Origin: Neisseriaceae bacterium
GTDB lineage: Bacteria > Pseudomonadota > Gammaproteobacteria > Burkholderiales > UBA11063
NCBI GenBank assembly: GCA_947470205.1
Contig: CANISK010000045.1
Location: 1-9,135, forward strand
DNA length: 9,135 bases
Reading direction: 5' to 3'
Shown here: piece after piece, positions 1 to 6,353 of the stretch
How positions within the stretch are numbered: the stretch's first letter is position 1
How the letters are laid out: the number at the start of each line of letters is the position of its first letter
The notes under the pieces: generated by a model
The model's database searches: none
The model's input: only the letters and a program-made list of their open reading frames with translations
What the model was told of the DNA's origin: nothing
Translations under genes and position numbers: made by a program

Positions 1-165
1 ATAGTGACGCCACAAATCTTCACCAAAAAATAAATCAGTATCCAGCATGCCAATTTCACTGCGTTTTATTGCGCGTGAGATGGGGAACAATAAATCTGGG
101 TTATAGATGGTGCAATACACAGATTTTTTACTCAACTCAGAGTTATCTAATTGTGTAGTCACCAT
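1..165 (-). CDS. queF: NADPH-dependent 7-cyano-7-deazaguanine reductase QueF, long form, N-terminal fragment (3' part beyond window)
   Basis: QueF reduces preQ0 to preQ1 with NADPH in the cytoplasm, a step of queuosine tRNA modification. Reading leftward from the ATG at 165-163, 55 residues are visible before the left edge. They contain YNPDLLFPISR, then IKRSEIG, then LFFGEDLWRHY. These line up almost without gaps with the E. coli long-form QueF N-terminal half (YDASLLQGVPR, then NRDPLGL, then LPFHGTDIWTLY). The short Bacillus-type QueF lacks this arrangement. The catalytic Cys and the family motif lie further on and are not visible. An in-frame ATG at 210-208 would add 15 residues, but it has no ribosome binding site. 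The ATG at 165 has AAGGA seven bases upstream and places the first conserved Tyr near residue 21, close to E. coli (25). The gene is divergent from relA. The family call comes from motif recall without a database search. Confidence 0.8.
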   Translation of the reverse strand, partial: MVTTQLDNSELSKKSVYCTIYNPDLLFPISRAIKRSEIGMLDTDLFFGEDLWRHY

Positions 166-172
166 AGAGCCA

Positions 173-177
173 TCCTT
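173..177 (-). promoter_or_regulatory. Shine-Dalgarno site deciding the queF start
   Basis: Read on the minus strand this is AAGGA, followed by seven bases and then the ATG at 165-163. It is the clearest ribosome binding site in the window. It favours the inner ATG over the upstream in-frame ATG at 210-208, which is preceded only by A/T-rich sequence. Confidence 0.7.
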
Positions 178-211
178 ATAAAATATTTTTAAGTTAATAG
201 TTACATTCATG

Positions 212-243
212 ATTATAAATTATTTATCATTTAAATATGTTAA
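212..243 (-). promoter_or_regulatory. Candidate promoter for queF
   Basis: On the minus strand a perfect TATAAT lies at 217-212. A TTAACA hexamer (one mismatch to TTGACA) lies at 243-238, but the 20-base spacer is longer than optimal, so the -35 assignment is weak. Transcription would start near 205. That is downstream of the outer ATG at 210 and so supports translation from the ATG at 165. Confidence 0.4.
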
Positions 244-246
244 AAT
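238..246 (+). promoter_or_regulatory. Candidate extended -10 promoter for the relA-aro operon
   Basis: TG, one base, then TAAAAT (one mismatch to TATAAT) forms an extended -10 element about 40 bases before the relA ATG. Nothing resembling TTGACA sits at the right distance upstream, which is tolerable for an extended -10 promoter. The element lies within the span proposed for the opposing queF promoter, so the two could compete. Chance matches are common in such AT-rich DNA. Confidence 0.35.
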
Positions 247-285
247 ATTACCATACATTAACTAGTAGAAAGATATTTATTGATC

Positions 286-2505
286 ATGGTCACAGTTAAC
301 AAAAGTTTTCATGATACAGAATCTTGGATTAATATTCAAGAAGAGCATTTTACAGAAGCTGAAATTAAACTTTTTAAAAAAGCCATTCGTATAGCTGAGA
401 TATATTACAAAGATAAACTATTTTATCCGACCCAAGTGGATTTATTAAAACATGCGTTATCATGTGCAAACACCATTGCAAATTTACATCTATATGCAGA
501 TACTGTAATTGCTACTATTTTATTTGCACTGCCAAAATATTGCATCACGTGGCAACAAGATTTGGCAATTTTTGACCCAAAAGTTATTGAGCTCATAGAT
601 GGTATAGATAAAGTTACTCAAATTAGACGACTTGGTCTTTTAACTGATATTAGCACAGATGTTAGCAAAAAAGATCAAATAGAAACAATTAGAAAAATGT
701 TACTTGCAATGGTAAGTGATATTAGAATAGTGTTAATTGTTTTGGTTGGACGTGGTGAACTAATGTTAAACCTAAAGTCTTGTCCAGATATCGCACTTAT
801 AAAAAAAATTGCCATGGAGACAGTTGAAATATTTTCCCCACTTGCTAATCGATTGGGGTTATGGCAAATTAAATGGGAATTAGAAGATTTATCATTTAAA
901 TATTTACACCCAGAGCATTATAAACGCATCGCAAATTTACTTGATGAAACAAGACAGGAGCGCCTTGATTACATAGATAGAATTAAAGAATTTTTAAGTG
1001 CACAAATGGAGCAAAGCAATATTGCTAATTATCAAATCACAGGTAGAGCTAAACATATTTATTCCATTTGGCGTAAAATGAAGAAAAAAAACTATGATTT
1101 TGATGATTTATATGACATTAGAGCATTAAGAGTTTTGGTACCAGAAATAAGAGATTGCTATACTGTACTTGGAATAGTACACACTAAATATTCCCCAATA
1201 CCAGGTGAATTTGATGACTATATTTCAAACCCCAAGCCCAATAACTACCAAAGCCTGCACACGTGCGTAACTGGCCCTGAACACAAGGTGGTTGAAATTC
1301 AAATAAGAACATTTGCAATGCATGACCACGCAGAATATGGAGTAGCAGCACATTGGAGATATAAAGAATTTGGTGACAAAAAAGGGGATACAAATTCACT
1401 GTTTGCAGATAAAATAGCATGGATTAGGCAGTTATTAGACTGGAGAGAAGATTTTGCAGATCGAAGAGATATCGCCAACATTTTTAAAAATGAAATTTTT
1501 AGTGATACAATTTATGTGATAACCCCTCAGGGTAAAGTCATATCATTACCGCATGGTGCAACCCCAATTGATTTTGCATATGCAGTGCATAGTGGAGTGG
1601 GTGATAAATGTAGAGGTGCTAAAATAGATGGTCAAATTGTGCCATTATCTACAACGCTTAAAAATGGTCAACGAATTGAAGTTTTGACCATCAAAGATGG
1701 TGGGCCGAGTATTAATTGGCTCCACGATGGATGGGTGAAAAGCTCTAAGGCAATTAGCCACATTCGTAGATACATTAGAAACCTTAACAATGAAGATTTT
1801 TATCAATCAGGTTATGAAATTTTTGAACGTGAATTGTATAAATTTCATACAAGCGTTCGCCCAGAATCATCAGTTCTTGCATCCAAATTAAACTACGAAA
1901 ATGAAAAAATGCTATGTATAGATCTGGGACGTGGAGATTTATCGCCACAAAATTTAAGAAACGGGATTGACAAACTTATCAACAAAGAAGAGCGAAAAGA
2001 TGAGATCTCGGCAAAAGATTTTCCAACTATAAGCAAAGAAAATAAACAAGATAAATTATTCTCTGGTATATTGGTAGATGGTGTATCCGGAATAGTAACA
2101 CATATTGCCAAATGCTGCAAACCTATTCCAAGCGATGAAATTATGGGTTTTATTACCAGGGGAAATGGAGTGGCAATTCATCGTGCTAATTGTAGCGGCC
2201 TTAAAAGACAAGCAAAAACCATGTCAGATAGGGTGGTAAATGTTAACTGGGGAAGTGTTGTAACCGCATCAGGGTTTAGCGTGGACTTTGAAATTATAGC
2301 ACACGATAGATCAAATCTTTTACGAGATTTGACGGATCTATTCTCAACTGAGAAATTGCAAATCAATGCTCTTAGAACATCTTGTAAAAATAATCGAGCG
2401 ATTATGCTCTTTACCATACAAATGAAGACTATTGAATTTAATTTTGATCGGTTAATTAATAAACTATATAATATTCAAGGGATAATAGAGGTTGCTCGTA
2501 AGTAA
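286..2505 (+). CDS. relA: GTP pyrophosphokinase RelA, ribosome-associated (p)ppGpp synthetase
   Basis: This enzyme transfers pyrophosphate from ATP to GDP/GTP, making (p)ppGpp when uncharged tRNA occupies a stalled ribosome. The product is 739 residues (E. coli RelA is 744). Residues 56-155 are a degenerate HD hydrolase domain in which the His-Asp pair is replaced (LFALPK, 79-84), as in RelA, so hydrolysis is not expected. The synthetase domain spans about 245-360 with GRAKHIYSIWRKM, the RelA-type EFDD motif (308-311), NYQSLHT, VEIQIRT and AEYGVAAHW. A TGS domain follows at about 407-468. A zinc-finger-like region at about 606-637 has adjacent Cys 610-611 and HRANC, and a C-terminal ACT/RRM domain covers about 666-733. 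A TTG six bases upstream (280) is an alternative start, seven bases after a weak GAAAG; I chose the ATG. It is the first gene of an apparent operon with aromatic biosynthesis genes. The class assignment as RelA rather than bifunctional SpoT rests on EFDD and the lost HD. Confidence 0.95.
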   Translation: MVTVNKSFHDTESWINIQEEHFTEAEIKLFKKAIRIAEIYYKDKLFYPTQVDLLKHALSCANTIANLHLYADTVIATILFALPKYCITWQQDLAIFDPKVIELIDGIDKVTQIRRLGLLTDISTDVSKKDQIETIRKMLLAMVSDIRIVLIVLVGRGELMLNLKSCPDIALIKKIAMETVEIFSPLANRLGLWQIKWELEDLSFKYLHPEHYKRIANLLDETRQERLDYIDRIKEFLSAQMEQSNIANYQITGRAKHIYSIWRKMKKKNYDFDDLYDIRALRVLVPEIRDCYTVLGIVHTKYSPIPGEFDDYISNPKPNNYQSLHTCVTGPEHKVVEIQIRTFAMHDHAEYGVAAHWRYKEFGDKKGDTNSLFADKIAWIRQLLDWREDFADRRDIANIFKNEIFSDTIYVITPQGKVISLPHGATPIDFAYAVHSGVGDKCRGAKIDGQIVPLSTTLKNGQRIEVLTIKDGGPSINWLHDGWVKSSKAISHIRRYIRNLNNEDFYQSGYEIFERELYKFHTSVRPESSVLASKLNYENEKMLCIDLGRGDLSPQNLRNGIDKLINKEERKDEISAKDFPTISKENKQDKLFSGILVDGVSGIVTHIAKCCKPIPSDEIMGFITRGNGVAIHRANCSGLKRQAKTMSDRVVNVNWGSVVTASGFSVDFEIIAHDRSNLLRDLTDLFSTEKLQINALRTSCKNNRAIMLFTIQMKTIEFNFDRLINKLYNIQGIIEVARK

Positions 2506-2518
2506 CAATAAAATATAT

Positions 2519-2525
2519 AAAGGAA
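2519..2525 (+). promoter_or_regulatory. Ribosome binding site deciding the DAHP synthase start
   Basis: AAAGGAA lies just after the relA stop and 11 to 12 bases before the ATG at 2537, a slightly long but usable spacing. It supports that ATG over the in-frame TTG at 2492, which would overlap relA and add 15 residues outside the family alignment. Confidence 0.6.
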
Positions 2526-2536
2526 TTATACTCACA

Positions 2537-3589
2537 ATGTACCGCATACTGAAAAAATTGCCAACTATAAATGAGGTGATTGAAAAGTGTCCAGTATCAC
2601 AAGATATATTGCACTCAATCAAAATTCATCGCGATGAGATTAGTGATATATTATCTGGACGTGATGATAGATTATTAATAGTATTAGGTCCATGTTCTGC
2701 ATGGCCGTATGATGCAGTTCTAGAATATGCAGATGCATTGTGTGAAATAAACCAACAGGTGAAACATAGATTGAAGCTGGTATTGCGTACATATGTACAA
2801 AAACCACGGACAATAACTGGTTGGGCAGGGCCACTTAATCAGCCCAATCCATTACTAAAACCAGATATAGAAGCAGGAATATATTATTCAAGAAAACTCA
2901 TGCTTGAAATTGCAAAAAAGAATTTACCCATTGCAGATGAGGCGTTATTTGTAGACAATACAAGATTTTTTGAAGATTTATTATCATGGATGGCAATTGG
3001 AGCAAGAAGCTCTGAAAATCAAGAACACAGAATTTTTGCATCCAGTATAGACTACCCAGTGGGAATTAAAAACCCAACCAATGGATCTGTGCAAATTGGT
3101 GTTAACGGAGTAATTGCGGTTAATCATTCACATGTTGCATCTTTAAATGGCTATGAAATTGAAACATTTGGCAACAAATATGCACATCTAGTTTTACGAG
3201 GTGGAAATGGTGTGCCAAATTATGATATCGCATCCCTCAAGTATGCCACTAGTTTGTTATGTACCAGCAATATTTTAAATCCAGCAATGATTATCGATGT
3301 AAGCCATGATAACTGCCTTCACAATGGGGTTAAAAATCATCTACAACAAGGTGATATAATATTTAAAATTTTACAATCTTTAGATGAAAATAAAGCGACG
3401 GACGTTAAAAAAATACTAAAAGGATTTATGATTGAGAGTTTTATACAGTCTGGTAATCAGAGTATCACATCCAATCATGCACATAATTCGATCGATATGA
3501 ATGGTCTGTCAATTACAGACCCATGTTTGGGTCTTATTGACACCAGAGAGCTACTCTTACAATTAACAAAATATACTCATCGTTTTTAG
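2537..3589 (+). CDS. 3-deoxy-7-phosphoheptulonate (DAHP) synthase, class I AroFGH type
   Basis: This enzyme condenses phosphoenolpyruvate with erythrose 4-phosphate to DAHP, the metal-dependent entry step of the shikimate pathway. From the ATG at 2537 it is 350 residues, the same length as E. coli AroG. Expected active-site and metal residues are all present: GPCS at 51-54 (Cys53), Arg84 and Lys89 in LRTYVQKPRT, Glu135, GARSSE at 155-160, Lys178 in GIKNPTNG, LRGG at 220-223, His257 in DVSHDN, Glu300 in MIESF, and Asp328 in SITDPC. After GPCS it reads AWP where E. coli AroG has IHD, marking a different subgroup. I do not assign aroF, aroG or aroH because the feedback-inhibitor specificity cannot be read from the sequence. 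It sits 31 bases after relA and 18 bases before the chorismate mutase, so it is probably co-transcribed with both. Confidence 0.94.
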   Translation: MYRILKKLPTINEVIEKCPVSQDILHSIKIHRDEISDILSGRDDRLLIVLGPCSAWPYDAVLEYADALCEINQQVKHRLKLVLRTYVQKPRTITGWAGPLNQPNPLLKPDIEAGIYYSRKLMLEIAKKNLPIADEALFVDNTRFFEDLLSWMAIGARSSENQEHRIFASSIDYPVGIKNPTNGSVQIGVNGVIAVNHSHVASLNGYEIETFGNKYAHLVLRGGNGVPNYDIASLKYATSLLCTSNILNPAMIIDVSHDNCLHNGVKNHLQQGDIIFKILQSLDENKATDVKKILKGFMIESFIQSGNQSITSNHAHNSIDMNGLSITDPCLGLIDTRELLLQLTKYTHRF

Positions 3590-3607
3590 ATATAAAGTAA
3601 AATTATA

Positions 3608-3877
3608 ATGAATAGTTTTCGTGATAGCATTAATCAAATTGATGCAGCAATAATTGAAGCAATTGCACAAAGATGTGAAATATCCAAACAAATGGGCTTA
3701 TATAAACATAAGCACAATATAAAGATACATAACAAGGCGCGAGAAGGTGAGCTTTATCAAATATATACCAAATTAGCAGATAAATATAATGTGGATAGCA
3801 ACCTCATTGTTGAAATATTTAATATCATCATTGAGCACTCAAAAGTTATTCAAAATCAAATTAAAAACGAGACATAA
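3608..3877 (+). CDS. Free-standing AroQ-class chorismate mutase
   Basis: Chorismate mutase converts chorismate to prephenate by a Claisen rearrangement, the branch point towards Phe and Tyr. The product is 89 residues, all helical in character, the size of a single AroQ domain. It carries neither a prephenate dehydratase nor a dehydrogenase domain. With a constant offset of six from the E. coli PheA mutase domain, the active-site residues match: Arg5 (R11), Arg22 (R28), Lys33 (K39), Arg45 (R51), Glu46 (E52), Ser78 (S84) and Gln82 (Q88). The residue equivalent to Asp48 is Asn42. It has no signal peptide, so it should be cytosolic. No strong ribosome binding site precedes the ATG. Two bases separate its stop from the aroC ATG, which implies translational coupling. 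The dehydratase or dehydrogenase needed downstream is not in this window. Confidence 0.9.
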   Translation: MNSFRDSINQIDAAIIEAIAQRCEISKQMGLYKHKHNIKIHNKAREGELYQIYTKLADKYNVDSNLIVEIFNIIIEHSKVIQNQIKNET

Positions 3878-3879
3878 AA

Positions 3880-4965
3880 ATGGCAGGAAATACTTTTGGA
3901 GAAGTGTTTAAAATAACTACATGTGGTGAGTCCCATGGGGGAGCCATTGCGGTAATCGTGGATGGATGTCCAGCTAATTTAATGCTCAAAGAGTCTGACA
4001 TACAGCATGAATTAGATCGAAGAAAACCCGGTCAAAGTCACATTACTACACCACGAGATGAAAAAGACACTATTCATATTTTATCTGGAGTATTTAATAA
4101 CCACACAACAGGAACGCCGATTTTACTTATTGCATATAACACAGATGCCAAACCACAAGACTATGAACATTTAAAAAATGTATATCGCCCAAGTCATGCA
4201 GATTTCACCTATCAGATGAAATATGGTATCAGAGACTACAGAGGCAGCGCTAGAGCCAGCGCAAGAGAAACACTCGTAAGAGTGGCATCAGGCGCTATTG
4301 CAAAAAAATATTTAAAGGAACACCTCGGGGTAGAAATTATAAGCCATGTGGAAAGCATTGGTAATATTAAAACTAATATTGATATAAAAGATTTAAGCAT
4401 TGATGAAGTGGAAAGTGACATTGTAAGATGCGGTGACAAAGAGACCAGTATGCAAATGGTAAACTTGATTAAACACATGCAAAATACAGGAAATTCTGTA
4501 GGTGGTGTAATTAGATGTGTTATTCGTGGTGTGCCAGTTGGTTTGGGAGAGCCGGTGTTTGATAAGTTACACGCTGACTTAGGCAAGGCAATGTTAAGCA
4601 TTAATGCAGTGAAGGGTTTTGAGATTGGTAGTGGGTTTATGGGTACTACCATGGATGGAGTGCACCATAATGATGAACTATATGTAGATAAAAATACTCA
4701 AAAGGTTGCCACAAAGACTAATCACTCGGGTGGTGTGGTGGGTGGTATATCAAATGGGGAAGATATTTATTTTCGAGTTGCTTTTAAGCCAGTGTCTACC
4801 ATTGGAACTCTTCAGCAAACTATTGATATTAATAACCAAGATGTTACTATTGAGTGCAATGGACGACATGATGCCTGCGTATTACCAAGAGCGGTACCAA
4901 TTGTGGATGCCATGAGTGCAATAGTGATTATGGATCACCATCTTCGCCATAAAATTTACCAATAA
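3880..4965 (+). CDS. aroC: Chorismate synthase AroC
   Basis: This enzyme eliminates phosphate from 5-enolpyruvylshikimate 3-phosphate to give chorismate and needs reduced FMN. At 361 residues it equals E. coli AroC in length and starts with the same MAGNT. Family signatures are complete: GESHGG with His19, DRRKPGQS (46-53), RPSHADFTYQMKYGIRDYRG with His106, SARASARET, ASGAIAKKYL, GNSVGG, FRVAFKPVSTI, and GRHDACVLPRAVPIVDAM near the C-terminus (from residue 328). There is no extra flavin-reductase domain, so it is the monofunctional type that relies on reduced flavin from elsewhere. It starts two bases after the chorismate mutase stop and ends 13 bases before aroA. The substrate is made by the next gene, so the operon order does not follow the pathway order. 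Confidence 0.97.
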   Translation: MAGNTFGEVFKITTCGESHGGAIAVIVDGCPANLMLKESDIQHELDRRKPGQSHITTPRDEKDTIHILSGVFNNHTTGTPILLIAYNTDAKPQDYEHLKNVYRPSHADFTYQMKYGIRDYRGSARASARETLVRVASGAIAKKYLKEHLGVEIISHVESIGNIKTNIDIKDLSIDEVESDIVRCGDKETSMQMVNLIKHMQNTGNSVGGVIRCVIRGVPVGLGEPVFDKLHADLGKAMLSINAVKGFEIGSGFMGTTMDGVHHNDELYVDKNTQKVATKTNHSGGVVGGISNGEDIYFRVAFKPVSTIGTLQQTIDINNQDVTIECNGRHDACVLPRAVPIVDAMSAIVIMDHHLRHKIYQ

Positions 4966-4978
4966 CCTATTTAGTTAT

Positions 4979-6304
4979 ATGACCAATCTAATACTACCAC
5001 CTATAATACACCCAATCAATCTTGACATAAATCTTCATGGCTCTAAGAGTATTGCCAATAGAGTATTACTGCTTGCATCCGTTGCAAAGGGTACTAGTAT
5101 ATTATCCAATATCCCAGAAGTATCTCTTGATGTGACACTTATGCTCCAGGCACTCAAAACTCTTGGGGTGCAAATCACACAACTATCAACCAATAAAACC
5201 GGTGCATCCTACAAAATAATCGGGTGCAACGGTGTTTTCCCCGTTAAAAAATGTGATATATTTTGTGGGAACTCTGGTACCACTATTCGTTTTTTGGTTG
5301 GTGCATTGTCGTTTATGAATGGCGAGTATACATTATATGGAGTACCCCGTATGCATGAACGTCCAATAAAAGATCTAATAGACACATTAACACAAATGGG
5401 TGCGGATATTGGTTATCTTGAAAAATCAGATTATCCACCCATTTTAGTTAAAAAATATCAGCATAAAACAAGTCACGCTGCAAAATTGTGTAGTATTAAT
5501 GGAGAGATGTCAAGTCAATATATAAGCTCCGTCTTGATGGCATTACCAGTTTTAGCGTATCATTACCCACAAAATATCCCAATTATTAAAATAACTACTC
5601 CACTTATCTCAGTTCCATATATCAATATAACTATTTCACTCATGAAATTATTTGGTGTTGAGATTGCAATTCATGATGATTTAATTACATTGTCCAACAT
5701 AAGATCATATTATAAAAGTGTTGACTATATGGTGGAGGTGGACGCAAGCTCAGCGAGTTATTTTTTTGCAATTGGGGCATTGAGTGGTAGTATATTAGTC
5801 AATAATTTACATAAAACTTCATATCAGGGAGATGTTAAATTTGTTGAAATATTAAAACAAATGGGGTGTGGTGTTGAGTATTTGCCAAATGGAATTAAAG
5901 TACACAAAGCAGATAAATTATTAGCTATTGATGTGGACATGAAAGATATGCCAGATGTTGCAATGACATTAGCGGTGTTGGCATTATTTGCAACTGGCAC
6001 AACTAAAATATCCGGTATTCAAAGTTGGCAATTTAAAGAAACTAATAGATTGGAAGCAATGGCTCGAGAGCTTGCCAAATTTGACGCCGTGGTGCATGTT
6101 ACAGATAGCTCCATCACCATCACTCCATCGGTTAAGATTAAAAATCACGTCTCAGTAGACACCTATGATGATCATAGAATAGCAATGAGTTTTGCTATAA
6201 TGAGCACTGCCGGTGTTCCATTGGTTATAAATAACCCCGAATGTGTAAACAAAACATTTGCAACATATTTTGATTTTTATAAAAAATTGTCGGGGGTTAT
6301 TTGA
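4979..6304 (+). CDS. aroA: 5-enolpyruvylshikimate-3-phosphate synthase AroA
   Basis: This enzyme transfers the enolpyruvyl group of PEP to shikimate 3-phosphate, the step before chorismate synthase. The product is 441 residues (E. coli AroA is 427). Conserved elements include HGSKSIANR at 20-28 (Lys23, Arg28), GNSGTTIRF at 97-105, RMHERPI at 124-130, MSSQYISSVLMA, VDASSASYF at 254-262, DMPDVAMT with the catalytic Asp326, KETNR with Glu354, DDHRIAMSF at 397-405, and NKTFATYF for the C-terminal Lys. The PEP-binding loop differs from the E. coli loop GNAGTAMRP, and the position equivalent to Pro101 is Phe105. The start has no clear ribosome binding site, but the gap from the aroC stop is only 13 bases, so reinitiation is plausible. 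It is the last gene of the operon, and its stop codon lies inside a hairpin that serves the opposite strand. Confidence 0.96.
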   Translation: MTNLILPPIIHPINLDINLHGSKSIANRVLLLASVAKGTSILSNIPEVSLDVTLMLQALKTLGVQITQLSTNKTGASYKIIGCNGVFPVKKCDIFCGNSGTTIRFLVGALSFMNGEYTLYGVPRMHERPIKDLIDTLTQMGADIGYLEKSDYPPILVKKYQHKTSHAAKLCSINGEMSSQYISSVLMALPVLAYHYPQNIPIIKITTPLISVPYINITISLMKLFGVEIAIHDDLITLSNIRSYYKSVDYMVEVDASSASYFFAIGALSGSILVNNLHKTSYQGDVKFVEILKQMGCGVEYLPNGIKVHKADKLLAIDVDMKDMPDVAMTLAVLALFATGTTKISGIQSWQFKETNRLEAMARELAKFDAVVHVTDSSITITPSVKIKNHVSVDTYDDHRIAMSFAIMSTAGVPLVINNPECVNKTFATYFDFYKKLSGVI

Positions 6305-6308
6305 CAAT
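6281..6308 (-). terminator. Candidate intrinsic terminator for the repeat-protein gene
   Basis: Read on the minus strand, ATTGTC (6308-6303), an 11-base loop containing CCCCC, then GACAAT (6291-6286) form a six-base-pair stem followed directly by a run of T. It lies 46 bases past the stop of the minus-strand gene and overlaps the last codons of aroA. The stem is short and AT-rich, so the strength is uncertain. On the plus strand the same hairpin has no T run after it. Confidence 0.45.
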
Positions 6309-6310
6309 GG

Positions 6311-6331
6311 GCGAATATTCGCAATATTTTT
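6311..6331 (+). terminator. Candidate intrinsic terminator for the relA-aro operon
   Basis: This starts seven bases after the aroA stop. GCGAATATTCGC is a perfect 12-base palindrome overlapping an alternative stem AATATT-CGC-AATATT, which is followed by TTT. Either fold gives a short hairpin ending in a U-rich stretch on the plus strand. It is the only terminator-like element after aroA before the convergent gene. The stems are weak (four to six pairs), so confidence is modest. Confidence 0.35.
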
Positions 6332-6353
6332 ATGACATCTCATTTAGGCTTAC

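Noticed and set aside
208..210. Upstream ATG as the queF start
   Set aside because: It has no ribosome binding site, lies upstream of the likely transcription start, and adds residues outside the family alignment. The ATG at 165-163 has AAGGA at ideal spacing.
2492..2494. TTG as the DAHP synthase start
   Set aside because: It would overlap relA by 14 bases, and the added residues have no counterpart in the family. The ATG at 2537 gives exactly the usual 350 residues and has AAAGGAA upstream.
286..2505. Identification as bifunctional SpoT
   Set aside because: The His-Asp pair of the hydrolase domain is missing and the synthetase motif is EFDD, both features of RelA.
4236..4652. 138-residue open frame on the minus strand inside aroC
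   Set aside because: It is antisense to a fully conserved aroC, has low-complexity composition and no recognisable motif.
4706..4915. 69-residue plus-strand open frame inside aroC
   Set aside because: It is an out-of-frame shadow of the conserved aroC C-terminal region.
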